Assembly (NCBI RefSeq): GCF_030696885.1
Contig: NZ_JAUYRI010000017.1
Location: 1 to 64,000 of the forward strand
Source: Thiobacillus sp.
Lineage (GTDB): Bacteria; Pseudomonadota; Gammaproteobacteria; Burkholderiales; Thiobacillaceae
Reading direction: 5' to 3'
DNA: 64,000 bases
In this document: piece by piece, positions 1-7,758 of the stretch
Layout of the letters: every line of letters starts with the position of its first letter
Position numbering within the stretch: the first letter of the stretch is position 1
Notes under the pieces: model-generated
The model's database searches: none
What the model was told of the DNA's origin: nothing
The model's input: the letters and a program-made list of their open reading frames with translations, nothing else
Program-made: the position numbers and the translations under genes

Positions 1-158
1 GCGGTTTTCGGGTTGTCTGGCAAGGCGCGATGAGGCGCATGGCCGCTCCCTGCAACGAAGAGCAACGCGGCCAGGCGACCCGAAAATCGTGCAATCGGGT
101 GCGTAGCGTTCTCACCCGCCAGGTGAAGGCGCACGTGGCTCAAAAACTTAATATCCAT
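1..158 (-). CDS. possible 5' part of an unrecognised protein, cut by window start
   Basis: On the minus strand an ATG at 158 opens a reading frame that stays open for 52 codons to the window edge. A GGGAG ribosome-binding-like sequence lies about six bases upstream of it. The peptide starts MDIKFLSHVRLHLAG and matches no family I recognise. The same DNA forms a long imperfect inverted repeat (5-86), so this could equally be a non-coding structured or repeated element. Too little is visible to decide. Confidence 0.2.
   Translation of the reverse strand, partial: MDIKFLSHVRLHLAGENATHPIARFSGRLAALLFVAGSGHAPHRALPDNPKT
5..86. repeat. imperfect inverted repeat with nested stem
   Basis: The outer arms are TTTTCGGGTTGTCTGGC (from 5) and GCCAGGCGACCCGAAAA (to 86); they are reverse complements apart from two positions out of 17. 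A second perfect pair, GGCCGC (41-46) and GCGGCC (67-72), nests inside. Whether this is an RNA structure, a repeat-family member or part of a gene cannot be told from one copy. Confidence 0.4.
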
Positions 159-224
159 GCGGCGCTCCCAGCGCTTGTAAGGGGTCAACTGCGGTTTTTA
201 GGATAATGCCAGGAGCTGCAGGCA

Positions 225-261
225 ATAAAAAACCCCGCCCGGCCGTTCGGCCCTGGCGGGG
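225..261 (-). terminator. rho-independent terminator of the DsrE-like gene
   Basis: Read on the minus strand, a GC-rich stem (CCCCGCC at 233-239 pairing with GGCGGGG at 255-261, with a further GGCC/GGCC pairing inside) is followed directly by a run of six T. It lies 20 bases past the stop codon of the gene at 281-946, as expected for its transcription end. Confidence 0.85.
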
Positions 262-280
262 TGTGCGTGGCGGAGAACGG

Positions 281-946
281 TTAGGGCTGGATGTAGGCGT
301 AGCCGCGTGCCTGGAAATCGGCAATCGAGGTCAGGCCGGCGGTGGTGTATTCCATGCCTTCGATCATCTGGTCGGTGGTCGAGATGCCGGTGGTCAGGTA
401 TTTCGGCAGCGAGGTGATCGCCGTGCCCGGCTGGTTGAGGAAGGCGCGGGTGGTGTTCTGGCAGAAGTAGAACTTGACGCCGCGCGCCATCAGTCCACGG
501 ATCGTGCCTTCGAACGGGTTGCGGCCCGAGACCGTGGTGCCGTCGCCCCGGACCGAAGTATCCTTGAGCGCCATCCGCCCGCCCGGGCTGTGCAGCACGA
601 CCACCATTTCGTAGTCCTTGCCCGGTTTCATGCCGTGGGTGACTTCATAGTCGTCGAGCATGTTGCGGATATTGTTGAGGCCGTAGGGTGAGGCTGCGCA
701 GGCTTCCGGGGTGGCGGCGCTGGTGCAGAACTGATTGATCTGCACGACCATTTTCACGTTGTGGCGTTGCTTGAGGCACTGGGTCAGGTCCTGCGTACCG
801 GGACCGAATTCGTCGTCCATGCTGATGCCGCTGACCAGGCCCACCGGGCATGCGTTATTGCCCTTCTTGTTTTTGTCGTGGGCCAGTACGGGCATCGAGA
901 CCAGCCCGGCCATCAGCAGGGCGAGCAGCGTTTTCATCGCGTTCAT
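281..946 (-). CDS. exported DsrE-like family protein
   Basis: A 221-residue protein with a clear N-terminal signal peptide (basic start, hydrophobic core, cleavage near VLA-HD around residue 22). The body resembles DsrE/DsrF-like sulfur-relay folds: a beta strand with VVLHSPGGRMAL, then GVKFYFCQNTTRAF, where a single Cys sits at the position often used for persulfide chemistry. Family DsrE proteins carry sulfur between enzymes in the cytoplasm; here the signal peptide places the protein in the periplasm, so a direct role with Dsr is not implied. A very strong ribosome-binding site (AAGGAGGAAGACA) precedes the start, and a terminator follows, so it is probably a single-gene unit. The family call is by pattern and the substrate is unknown. 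Confidence 0.65.
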   Translation of the reverse strand: MNAMKTLLALLMAGLVSMPVLAHDKNKKGNNACPVGLVSGISMDDEFGPGTQDLTQCLKQRHNVKMVVQINQFCTSAATPEACAASPYGLNNIRNMLDDYEVTHGMKPGKDYEMVVVLHSPGGRMALKDTSVRGDGTTVSGRNPFEGTIRGLMARGVKFYFCQNTTRAFLNQPGTAITSLPKYLTTGISTTDQMIEGMEYTTAGLTSIADFQARGYAYIQP

Positions 947-1132
947 TGTCTTCCTCCTTGGTATGGATTAACCCCCTCTCTTGGCGGGGTCGTCGGATAG
1001 TCGGCGTCGCGTGTAGGACAAACAACGACACATTTCTACCAACACGCCGCATCGACCGGAATCCTTGGCCTTGGGGAACCCCCCGGGCGGAATCCGCTCA
1101 CTGTGATGTCATTGATAAAGGAATTTACCGCC

Positions 1133-1507
1133 ATGCCCAGCCTGCTCATCATTGCCCACGGCAGCCGCCGCGCGGCGTCCAACGACGAAGTCCGCGCACT
1201 TGCCGATGCGGTGCGCGCGCAACCCGGCCAGACCTACGACCATGTCGAGGCGGCGTTTCTGGAACTGGCGGAGCCGGGCATTCCGGACGGGCTGGCGGCG
1301 CTGGCGGAAAAAGGCGTCACCGAGATCGTCGCCTTCCCCTACTTTCTGGCAGCCGGCACCCACGTGGCACAGGACATTCCCGATGCCATTGCCGAATTCG
1401 GCGCGCGTTACCCGCAGGTCGGCGTGCGCTTGACGCCGCATCTCGGTGCCTCGATTGCGCTGCCGACGGCCATCCTCGACATCAGCGGCCTCGACGCGGC
1501 CGGCTGA
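1133..1507 (+). CDS. cbiX: sirohydrochlorin chelatase CbiX, short form
   Basis: This 124-residue protein is the single-domain CbiX type. CbiX enzymes insert cobalt (or iron/nickel, depending on the member) into sirohydrochlorin in cobalamin or siroheme synthesis. The chelatase signature AHGSRR puts the metal-binding His at residue 9, and the second His is at residue 77 in FLAAGTHVAQDIP. An upstream GTG at 1103 is in frame, but the ATG at 1133 has AAGGA at suitable spacing and starts directly at the conserved first strand (PSLLIIAHG), so it is preferred. No other tetrapyrrole gene is adjacent. Whether iron or cobalt is the physiological metal cannot be read from the sequence. Confidence 0.85.
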   Translation: MPSLLIIAHGSRRAASNDEVRALADAVRAQPGQTYDHVEAAFLELAEPGIPDGLAALAEKGVTEIVAFPYFLAAGTHVAQDIPDAIAEFGARYPQVGVRLTPHLGASIALPTAILDISGLDAAG

Positions 1508-1517
1508 TGCGGCGGCC

Positions 1518-2489
1518 TCAGATGTCCTGACTCTCGGTGCTGCCGAGTTCGATATAGAACATCGGCATACCCTCATCCTGTTGCTGCGGGCGTGGCTGAC
1601 TGCGTACCAGCGCCGCTTCCACGCGCGCCGCCTGCAGTGCCGCGCGGTCGATGACGGCGGGATACAGGCGGAAGTGTTTCTCGATCGATTCGGCCTGCTG
1701 GCAGGCGCTGGCCTCCAGCGCGCTGCGGGTGGCGGGGTCGAGGTGCGGCAGCAGCAGCATCCACGGCGCCTGCCAGGCGTGGTAGTCCTGCACCAGCCGG
1801 GTGTGCGCGGCATCCATGCCGGCGGTGGCGATGAAGCGCGGCGGAAAGGCGTCCGCATCCAGCACGCGGCCGTGCAGCGGCTCACCCCCCTGCAGCGTAT
1901 GCAGCCCCAGCCCGGCGCCGTCGTCGGTGCGGCAAAACCACTGCGCCACACCGCTGGCCAGTGCATTGACATGGCGCGTCAGGTAGACGCTGGCCGGCTC
2001 GGTCAGGCCGGCAATCGCGGTACTCTGAAAATGCTCCTGTGCGGCAATGCCGGCGCGCCAGTCCAGCGGCGGCCGGGTGTCGGTTTCGCTGTGGGTGCGC
2101 ACGCTGTGCAGCAGCGCCAGCGGCCGGTCGTCGCGGTCGAGCAGCCAGAGCTCGAAGGCATCGCGGAATTTGAAGGGCACCTCGCGATGCACCTTGAGCA
2201 GGTGTTCGTAGGCCACCGCGCCCATGTCCTCCAGCCGCTTGAAGTCGTCCGAAGGATAGAGCGGGCCGCGCTTGAGGCCCTTTTCCGCCGACCAGTGGCC
2301 GTAGCGGATGTCGGAAATCTGCGCACGCTTGCCGGCGCGCCCGAGACCGTCAAGCAGGGCGTCGTTGGCCACATAGATGTCCCACTCGACGCCGTCGGTG
2401 GTCACCGCCTCGGCCGACTGATAGCGAATGATGTGCACCACCCCGCGAAACGGGTTGAGCAGGCGTTGGGCATAACATTCGATCTGCAT
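1518..2489 (-). CDS. conserved protein of unknown function (323 aa)
   Basis: I do not recognise a family. The protein is soluble-looking, with no signal peptide or membrane segment, and rich in Trp, His and acidic residues. The N-terminal third (VVHIIRYQSAEAVTTDGVEWDIYV) looks like a compact beta-rich domain; the C-terminal third is helical and Gln/Arg rich and ends with MPMFYIELG. Codon use and GC match the neighbours. It starts 34 bases downstream of the DUF502 gene on the same strand, so the two are probably co-transcribed. Confidence 0.6.
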   Translation of the reverse strand: MQIECYAQRLLNPFRGVVHIIRYQSAEAVTTDGVEWDIYVANDALLDGLGRAGKRAQISDIRYGHWSAEKGLKRGPLYPSDDFKRLEDMGAVAYEHLLKVHREVPFKFRDAFELWLLDRDDRPLALLHSVRTHSETDTRPPLDWRAGIAAQEHFQSTAIAGLTEPASVYLTRHVNALASGVAQWFCRTDDGAGLGLHTLQGGEPLHGRVLDADAFPPRFIATAGMDAAHTRLVQDYHAWQAPWMLLLPHLDPATRSALEASACQQAESIEKHFRLYPAVIDRAALQAARVEAALVRSQPRPQQQDEGMPMFYIELGSTESQDI

Positions 2490-2523
2490 GATTAACGCGA
2501 TCTCAACGGGGCAGGCGACCGCA

Positions 2524-3144
2524 TCATGGCTTCGTCCTGGCGGGTGAGCCGTCCTTGGCGCTTGTGCTCATCCAGGCAAACAGCGACGAACGCATCGCCT
2601 CTTCCACAGACATGTCGATCGGCTGCACCCACGCGCGCGGCACAAACACCGTATAGCCGCCGATCATGTAGCCCATCGGCAGGTAGACGGCCACGCGGTC
2701 GCCCTGCAGGAAGCCGGGAGGCAGGTCGTCGACGCGCTGGCGGGTGATCAGCCCCACGATTTCGAGATCGTGTCCCGGCAGTCGCAGCGCCACCACGGTC
2801 TGCGGGGCCGCTGCGTTGCGGCGGGGCGAAAAATAGGCCGCAAAATCCTTCAGCGAGGAATAAATGCTCTTCACCACCGGCAGGTTGGTGAAGGGCAACT
2901 CCAGCAGCGCCAGCAGCGGGCCGACCCAGCGCTGCGACATTAGCACGCCGAGCAGCACAATGCCGCTGATGCCCAGCAACAGCCCCAGGCCCGGTACATA
3001 GAAGTCGCCGATGAAGGGCCGGATCACCTGCATCGCCAGCGTCTCGCTCCAGCTCAGGAAAAGATACAACAGGTAGACCGTCAGCCCGAGGGGCAGGGCG
3101 GCGATCAGACCGCGAAAAAAATACTGGGAAAGATTTTTGAACAA
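2524..3144 (-). CDS. DUF502 family inner-membrane protein
   Basis: A 206-residue membrane protein. Two hydrophobic segments near residues 10-32 and 50-70 (GLIAALPLGLTVYLLYLFL and LGLLLGISGIVLLGVLM) are followed by the family-typical stretch PFTNLPVVKSIYSSLKDF and then a soluble beta-rich half (TVVALRLPGHDLEIVGLIT, GDRVAVYLPMGYMIGGYTVFVP). This arrangement is characteristic of the DUF502 family, whose biochemical role is not established. It is first in a two-gene minus-strand unit with the protein at 1518-2489 and diverges from the HDOD gene at 3333. Confidence 0.8.
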   Translation of the reverse strand: MFKNLSQYFFRGLIAALPLGLTVYLLYLFLSWSETLAMQVIRPFIGDFYVPGLGLLLGISGIVLLGVLMSQRWVGPLLALLELPFTNLPVVKSIYSSLKDFAAYFSPRRNAAAPQTVVALRLPGHDLEIVGLITRQRVDDLPPGFLQGDRVAVYLPMGYMIGGYTVFVPRAWVQPIDMSVEEAMRSSLFAWMSTSAKDGSPARTKP

Positions 3145-3210
3145 TTTGAACCCCGGAAAGCATGTTGAATCGTGCCGCCTGCTCTCAATAGCATAGCAGC
3201 GGCCGGTAGC

Positions 3211-3216
3211 TAGAAT
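3211..3216 (+). promoter_or_regulatory. candidate -10 box for the HDOD gene
   Basis: TAGAAT, one mismatch from TATAAT, lies in the divergent gap and would start a transcript just before the structured leader at 3224. No good -35 element is visible at 17 bases, so activator-dependent or alternative initiation is possible. Confidence 0.35.
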
Positions 3217-3223
3217 GGGTGGA

Positions 3224-3317
3224 CGGCACCCCCACGGGTGCCCAAAATTTTTTGGGCCGGGGCTACAGTCCCGTCAGCCGGTGCCGATGTCATCATTGAT
3301 GGGCCCCGGTTTTTTTT
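3224..3317 (+). promoter_or_regulatory. structured leader with terminator-like hairpin
   Basis: Between the candidate promoter and the GTG start at 3333 lie several competing pairings. GGCACCC (3225-3231) can fold with GGGTGCC (3236-3242). Alternatively CGGCACC (3224-3230) matches GGTGCCG (3280-3286). CCCAAAA/TTTTGGG forms a small AT-cored hairpin at 3241-3256. CCGGGGC (3257-3263) pairs with GCCCCGG (3303-3309), which runs into eight T (3310-3317), an intrinsic terminator just 15 bases before the start codon. The 3224:3280 pairing would put a strand inside the terminator loop and should compete with it. This is the look of a transcription attenuator. I do not recognise a known ligand-binding class. 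Confidence 0.5.
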
Positions 3318-3332
3318 GCAAAGGAGTGAGGC

Positions 3333-4679
3333 GTGCTGAATCGTTTGGTTGGAATGTTGTCAGGGAAGGACTCAGCCGCCGCGCCGCCCAAGCGCGTATC
3401 GACAGTCGAGGCGGAAAAGCCGGCAGAAAAGGCGGCATCCAAGTCGTCCTCTGTGATGCGCCGCGAGGCCATGCTGGGCCGCGACCAGAAAGTGGCCGCT
3501 TACACTTTCATGCTGCGCCGGGTGCTGGATGAGCAGACCGACCTCAGCCTGCCTGACGTGCAGCGCCTCTATGACGAAACCCTGCTCGCGAACCTGGAGC
3601 GCATGGACATCGCGCGCCTCCTGGGGCAGCGACTTGCCTTCGTGCCGATCGCGCCGGCCACGCTGAACCATCCGCTGATCGAGAGCTGGCCGGCTGCCGG
3701 CACCGTGTGGATTTTGAACATCAACCAGCAGACGCTGATTGATGAAGCCTTGCTGACCCGCATGGCCGCACTGAAAGCGCGCGGCTTCAATTTTGCCGTG
3801 CTGGCCGAGGCCGTTGCGAACCCCAGCCGACACGGCCTGCTGTTGCACGCCGACTATGTGCTGATGGACGCCAGCAGCGAGGACATTCCGGCCATTACTG
3901 CGCAGATGGCGGCCATCTCCAAGGTGGCGGCGGGCAAGCGCTTCGTGGCGATGGACGTGCAGTCGCTCGAAGGCTTCCACATGTGCCACAAGCTGCAGTT
4001 TGCGCTGTTCATGGGGCCGTTCATCACCCGTCGCGAGAACCTCGGCAACCCGACCATGGGGCCGTCGCGTGCCAAGGTGCTGGACCTGATGAACCGGGTG
4101 CGCACCGGTGCCGAGCAGCCGGAACTGGCGATCCAGTTCCGTCATGATCCGGCGCTGTCGGTGCGCCTGCTGCGCTACGTCAACTCGCCCGGCATGGGCC
4201 TGCTGAACAAGGTCGGCGGCATCGAGCAGGCGCTGATGGTGATGGGCCAGGACAAGCTGTATCGCTGGCTGACGCTGATCCTGTTTACCGGCGGCCAGGC
4301 CCAGGAACTCGATTCGGCGGTGCTGGAAAACGCCCTGGTGCGAGGCCGGGTGGCCGAGCAGCTGGCCGGGCGTGCGCTGTTTGCCAAGGCGCGCGACGAG
4401 ATTTTCGTCGCCGGCCTGTTTTCCTTGCTCGACGTGGTGATGCACATGCCGATGGAAGATGTGCTGAAACAGATCAGCCTGCCTGCCGAAATCACCGAAG
4501 CCATCATCGCGAACAGGGGCCCGTACGCGCCCTACCTCGCGCTGGCGATCGCCTGCGAGCAGGACGACCAGAGCAGCATCGAGACCCTGGCCAAGCAGAT
4601 CGGCCGCGAAGTGGACGACATCAACAAGGTGCACATGGACGCGCTGCTGTGGGCGCAGGAACTGTCAGCCGACGTCTGA
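3333..4679 (+). CDS. HDOD-domain signalling protein with degenerate EAL-like N-terminal region
   Basis: A 448-residue cytoplasmic protein. Residues 1-45 are a Lys/Ala/Ser-rich, probably disordered tail. Residues about 45-225 follow the layout of the EAL-like half of YuxH-type proteins (RREAMLGRDQKVAAYTFMLRR opening) but lack the catalytic EAL motif and metal ligands, so phosphodiesterase activity is unlikely. Residues about 235-430 are an HDOD domain (PELAIQFRHDPALSVRLLRYVNSP, IEQALMVMGQDKLYRWLTL), a protein-interaction domain found in bacterial signalling proteins. The start is GTG with an AAGGAG ribosome-binding site seven bases before it. It is preceded by a terminator-like leader, suggesting regulated read-through. 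Confidence 0.8.
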   Translation: MLNRLVGMLSGKDSAAAPPKRVSTVEAEKPAEKAASKSSSVMRREAMLGRDQKVAAYTFMLRRVLDEQTDLSLPDVQRLYDETLLANLERMDIARLLGQRLAFVPIAPATLNHPLIESWPAAGTVWILNINQQTLIDEALLTRMAALKARGFNFAVLAEAVANPSRHGLLLHADYVLMDASSEDIPAITAQMAAISKVAAGKRFVAMDVQSLEGFHMCHKLQFALFMGPFITRRENLGNPTMGPSRAKVLDLMNRVRTGAEQPELAIQFRHDPALSVRLLRYVNSPGMGLLNKVGGIEQALMVMGQDKLYRWLTLILFTGGQAQELDSAVLENALVRGRVAEQLAGRALFAKARDEIFVAGLFSLLDVVMHMPMEDVLKQISLPAEITEAIIANRGPYAPYLALAIACEQDDQSSIETLAKQIGREVDDINKVHMDALLWAQELSADV

Positions 4680-4699
4680 GCGTCCATAAAAACTTTCAA

Positions 4700-4729
4700 T
4701 TGCCGACCAAAAGGGCCGCCGGGTAGTAT
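4700..4729 (+). promoter_or_regulatory. candidate sigma-70 promoter of the haem lipoprotein gene
   Basis: TTGCCG (4700-4705) and TAGTAT (4724-4729) are separated by 18 bases. The -10 region overlaps an inverted repeat, GTAGT-N8-ACTAC (4723-4740), that could bind a regulator. The ribosome-binding site GGAGGAG follows before the ATG at 4756. Confidence 0.4.
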
Positions 4730-4755
4730 TAAGCAACTACCTCGGAGGAGCCCCC

Positions 4756-5337
4756 ATGAACAAGCCAGCCTTGATTGCACTCACCCTGCCCTTTCTGTTC
4801 GCCGGCTGCGCCAGCGGGCCCAGCGCGGAGGAACAAGCCGCCATGGTGGCCGATGCGCGCAAGGCGAGTGGTGCCCTGATCCAGAAACTCGGCGGCGAGC
4901 TGAAAACTGCGCTGGGCGAGAAGGGGCCGGATGGAGCGATTGGCGTATGCAAGGAGCGCGCGCCGCAGATTGCCGCCGACGTGTCGAAGCAGTCCGGATT
5001 CGAGGTCAAGCGCGTTAGCCCGAAAAACCGCAACCCGGCGGGCGTGCCCGACGCCTGGGAAGCCCAGGCCCAGGCCGGGCTGGAAAAGCGGCTGGCGGCT
5101 GGCGAAAAGCCGGAAACGCTAGACACCTGGCAGGTGGTCAGCACGTCTACAGGCAAGCAGTTCCGCTACGCCAAGGCGTTGCCGGTGCAGCCCGTGTGCC
5201 TGAGTTGCCACGGCGATTCGGCAGCGATTCCCGATGGCGTGAAAGCGCGCCTCGCAGCCGAATACCCGCTGGACAAGGCGACCGGCTATGGGCCGGGCAT
5301 GGTGCGTGGCATCGTGTCGGTCAAGCGCCCGCTGTAA
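4756..5337 (+). CDS. DUF3365 (Tll0287-like) haem c lipoprotein
   Basis: A 193-residue protein with a lipoprotein signal peptide: the lipobox LFAGC gives a lipidated Cys at residue 18. The mature part matches the DUF3365 / Tll0287-like layout: an N-terminal helical region (AIGVCKERAPQIAADVSKQSGFEVKRVS), KNRNPAGVPDAWE, and a C-terminal haem c attachment motif CLSCH at residues 148-152. Family members are haem-binding redox or sensor proteins on the periplasmic side. Here it is a stand-alone domain, without a kinase or cyclase, so a sensor output is not encoded in the same chain. The gene has its own strong ribosome-binding site. Confidence 0.8.
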   Translation: MNKPALIALTLPFLFAGCASGPSAEEQAAMVADARKASGALIQKLGGELKTALGEKGPDGAIGVCKERAPQIAADVSKQSGFEVKRVSPKNRNPAGVPDAWEAQAQAGLEKRLAAGEKPETLDTWQVVSTSTGKQFRYAKALPVQPVCLSCHGDSAAIPDGVKARLAAEYPLDKATGYGPGMVRGIVSVKRPL

Positions 5338-5386
5338 ATCCTGACGTTCATCAAGTTCCGCGCTGCAACGCAATGAGCGCGGTGTG

Positions 5387-5665
5387 ATGGGCCGGCACAG
5401 CGATACCGCCGCGTGGTGCGTCTACATGCTGCGCTGCGCCGACGGCACCCTCTACACCGGCATCACCACGGACGTCACGCGCCGTATCGCCGAACACAAC
5501 GGCGAGGGCGGCCCGGGCGCGCGCTACACGCGCAGCCGGCGGCCGGTGGCGCTGGTTCATGTCGAAGCCGCGGTCAGTCGCGCCGACGCCTGCCGGCGTG
5601 AAGCCGCAATCAAGCAGCTCGACCGTGCGCGCAAGCTGGCGCTGTGCGCCACGCCCATTTCCTGA
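5387..5665 (+). CDS. GIY-YIG nuclease family protein (UPF0213/YhbQ-like)
   Basis: A 92-residue single-domain GIY-YIG protein. The first strand WCVYMLRCADGTLYTGIT carries the VYM...YTG version of the GIY-YIG signature; ARYTRSRRPVALVHVEAA and REAAIKQLDRARKLAL supply the conserved Arg and Glu region of the UPF0213 group. Stand-alone UPF0213 proteins are widespread and their cellular role is not settled; structure-specific DNA cleavage has been suggested. GTG at 5384 is an alternative start directly before the ATG; neither has a clear ribosome-binding site. It is convergent with the patatin-like gene. Confidence 0.75.
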   Translation: MGRHSDTAAWCVYMLRCADGTLYTGITTDVTRRIAEHNGEGGPGARYTRSRRPVALVHVEAAVSRADACRREAAIKQLDRARKLALCATPIS

Positions 5666-5674
5666 CCTGTCTTT

Positions 5675-6613
5675 TCAGAAGTCGACGCGTTGCCGCAGCT
5701 GCGACAACGCTTCTTCGACCGCATGTTGTCCGGCCTCGATCGCGATGCTGGCGCGGTGAAAATCCATCAAGGCCACGTCCGCCAGCATCGGCGTGATCAT
5801 GACGTCCGCCGGCTCGCCTGCCAGCCGGCTGCGCGTGATCAGCACCTGCATGATGTTGATGCTGGATGCCAGTACGTCCAGCATCGCCGGGGGCCCGGCT
5901 TCGTCGCGGTGATTGATGCCGAGTTGCGACATGCCGTTCTGGATGCGCGCCATGACCGTGTCGGCCAGGGTGTCCGGCGCGGCCGGCGTGCGCTTGCGCG
6001 AGGTTTTGAGCGGCCGGGGCTTCAGATGCCGGCCCAGCAGGTCGGTATTGAGGTCGACCGCGATCACGATGTCGGCGCCCATCGCGCGGCACAGGGATAC
6101 CGGCACCGGGTTGACCAGGCCACCGTCGACCAGCCAGCTGCCGTCGCGCAGGACCGGTGCGAACAGGCCGGGCAGCGCGATCGACGCATGCACCGCCTCG
6201 GTCACCGGGCCGTCGCGCAGCCAGATTTCGCGGCCGCGCCGCAGGTCGGTGGCGACGGCGCCGAACGGGCGTTCAAGGTCGGTGATGTCGCGGTCGACAA
6301 AATGGCTGCGAAAAAAATCGATCAGCTTGTTGCCCTTGATCAGACCGCCCCCGAGCGAAAAATCGAGGAAACTCACCACGGTCTGCAGTTTGAGGCTGCG
6401 CACCCAGGTTTCCAGCCGGTCGAGATCGCCGTCGACGTAGGCGGCGCCCACCAGCGCACCAATCGAGGTGCCGCAGACGATGTCCGGCTCTACGCCGGCA
6501 TCCTTCAGGGCGCGGATCACGCCGATGTGCGCCCAGCCGCGTGCGGAGCCGCTGCCCAGGGCGAGGCCGATGCGCGGACGGGGGGGCGACGACGTCGGGG
6601 GGGATGTTTTCAT
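5675..6613 (-). CDS. patatin-like phospholipase family protein (RssA type)
   Basis: A 312-residue cytoplasmic patatin-like hydrolase. The oxyanion stretch GLALGSGSARGWAHIGVI is followed by the nucleophile elbow GTSIG (Ser near residue 49) and the catalytic Asp in DGGLVNPVPV (near residue 167), so the Ser-Asp dyad is intact. The C-terminal part holds an Arg/Lys-rich linker and helices. The bacterial RssA/NTE-like family acts on phospholipid or lysophospholipid esters, but most members have no defined physiological substrate. No membrane segment or signal peptide is seen. Confidence 0.8.
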   Translation of the reverse strand: MKTSPPTSSPPRPRIGLALGSGSARGWAHIGVIRALKDAGVEPDIVCGTSIGALVGAAYVDGDLDRLETWVRSLKLQTVVSFLDFSLGGGLIKGNKLIDFFRSHFVDRDITDLERPFGAVATDLRRGREIWLRDGPVTEAVHASIALPGLFAPVLRDGSWLVDGGLVNPVPVSLCRAMGADIVIAVDLNTDLLGRHLKPRPLKTSRKRTPAAPDTLADTVMARIQNGMSQLGINHRDEAGPPAMLDVLASSINIMQVLITRSRLAGEPADVMITPMLADVALMDFHRASIAIEAGQHAVEEALSQLRQRVDF

Positions 6614-6696
6614 GGGCGAGCGTGAAAGACCGGCAAGTCCGCATTGTGACGTGTTTGCGGGCCAGGCGGGAAGCCGGGGACACTGTCTGGAGGCGC

Positions 6697-6721
6697 AAAA
6701 AAAAGGCCTCGAATCGAGGCC
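6697..6721 (-). terminator. rho-independent terminator of the PhnD-like gene
   Basis: On the minus strand a perfect seven-pair stem (GGCCTCG / CGAGGCC, three-base loop) is followed by eight T. It lies about 20 bases after the stop codon of the gene at 6741-7619. Confidence 0.9.
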
Positions 6722-6740
6722 GCAGGAGGGAGGAGACGGT

Positions 6741-7619
6741 TTACCTGGAAGGAATCAGGTCGTTATAGAGCCGCTTGTTTTCCTGAATCAGCTGGTTGGA
6801 GCTGGTGTATTCCCCGGCATGGGTGGGCAGCGTATCGGCCGCCCCGGCGGCGCTGCCGGAAATCGCCGCGAGCGCACGTTTGCCTTCGGGATGCTTGCCC
6901 AGGCCGACGAGAACGCCCGTCAGTTTTTTCCGCTCAGCCTCGCTCAGGCTCTTGTCGATGCTGAGCGCGAATCCGGGGACGCGGACCGATTCGCCGACGA
7001 CCTTGTATTTGCCCGGATTCTGTTCGTTCATGACACGCCAGGCGCCGGAGCCGGTGCAAATAGCGTCAAGTGCGCCGGTCGACAATTGCTGGATCATGGC
7101 GTCCTGGAAGCGGCCTTCGTACAGGGCAGCGAAGTCTTTCTTCTGGCTCAAGCCGGATTTTTTCAATACATCCACGCACAAGGGCCCGGCTGCGGTATCG
7201 CGCGCGGCGATGCCGACCCGGGCGCCTTTGAGGTCGGCAACGGCTTTATAGGGCTTGTCTGTCGGCACGACGACCACGCCGAAAATCGGCTTGTCCCATT
7301 TGGCGACAGGCTCGAAGCCATCCGTGATGGCATCCGCCGTCACCTGGGGTGGGCTCAGCAGGAGGGCGTAGCGGCCCGCGCCGAGGCGACGTTCCATGTT
7401 GCCGAAGCTCTGGCTGATTTCCAGCCGGATCGTGTGGCCGGTGGATTTGGCGATGTGCTCGGCCAAGGGGTCGAACATGGCCTTGAGTTCGGCCTGATTG
7501 TCTTTGCCCGCGCTGCCGGCAAAGACACCCATGCGAAGGTCGGCGGCCTGGGTGAGCAAGGGAAGGCTGAGCAGCGCACCCAGAATCAGGATGCTTCGCA
7601 GCGGGGCGGATCGGAACAT
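6741..7619 (-). CDS. PhnD/SsuA-type periplasmic substrate-binding protein
   Basis: A 292-residue exported protein with a cleavable signal peptide (hydrophobic core LILGALLSLPLLTQA, cleavage near residue 25). The body follows the PhnD (transferrin-like class II) fold: LRMGVFAGSAGKDNQAELKAMFDPLAEHIAK, then LKGARVGIAARDTAAGPLCVDVL and DAICTGSGAWRVM. PhnD proteins bind phosphonates or related oxyanions for an ABC importer, but no ABC permease or ATPase is next to it. Orphan PhnD-like proteins in proteobacteria are also used as ligand sensors or in selenium/phosphite transport, so the ligand is open. It is followed by its own terminator. Confidence 0.7.
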   Translation of the reverse strand: MFRSAPLRSILILGALLSLPLLTQAADLRMGVFAGSAGKDNQAELKAMFDPLAEHIAKSTGHTIRLEISQSFGNMERRLGAGRYALLLSPPQVTADAITDGFEPVAKWDKPIFGVVVVPTDKPYKAVADLKGARVGIAARDTAAGPLCVDVLKKSGLSQKKDFAALYEGRFQDAMIQQLSTGALDAICTGSGAWRVMNEQNPGKYKVVGESVRVPGFALSIDKSLSEAERKKLTGVLVGLGKHPEGKRALAAISGSAAGAADTLPTHAGEYTSSNQLIQENKRLYNDLIPSR

Positions 7620-7758
7620 TGCGGCAATTCTCCAAAGGGTCGTTGAAGCGTGAGGTGTGCCATCCGGATAGCCGGCTGGCAGCCAACAACACCTTTTCGG
7701 AATGAATCCTGGAGAACTTGAGATGCCGGCTTGATGCGCCGACGAACGGCTGTCGTAA

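Noticed and set aside
3224..3317. c-di-GMP (GEMM) riboswitch in the HDOD gene leader
   Set aside because: The conserved GEMM core blocks are not present; only terminator and competing helices can be seen, so it is reported as an unclassified attenuator.
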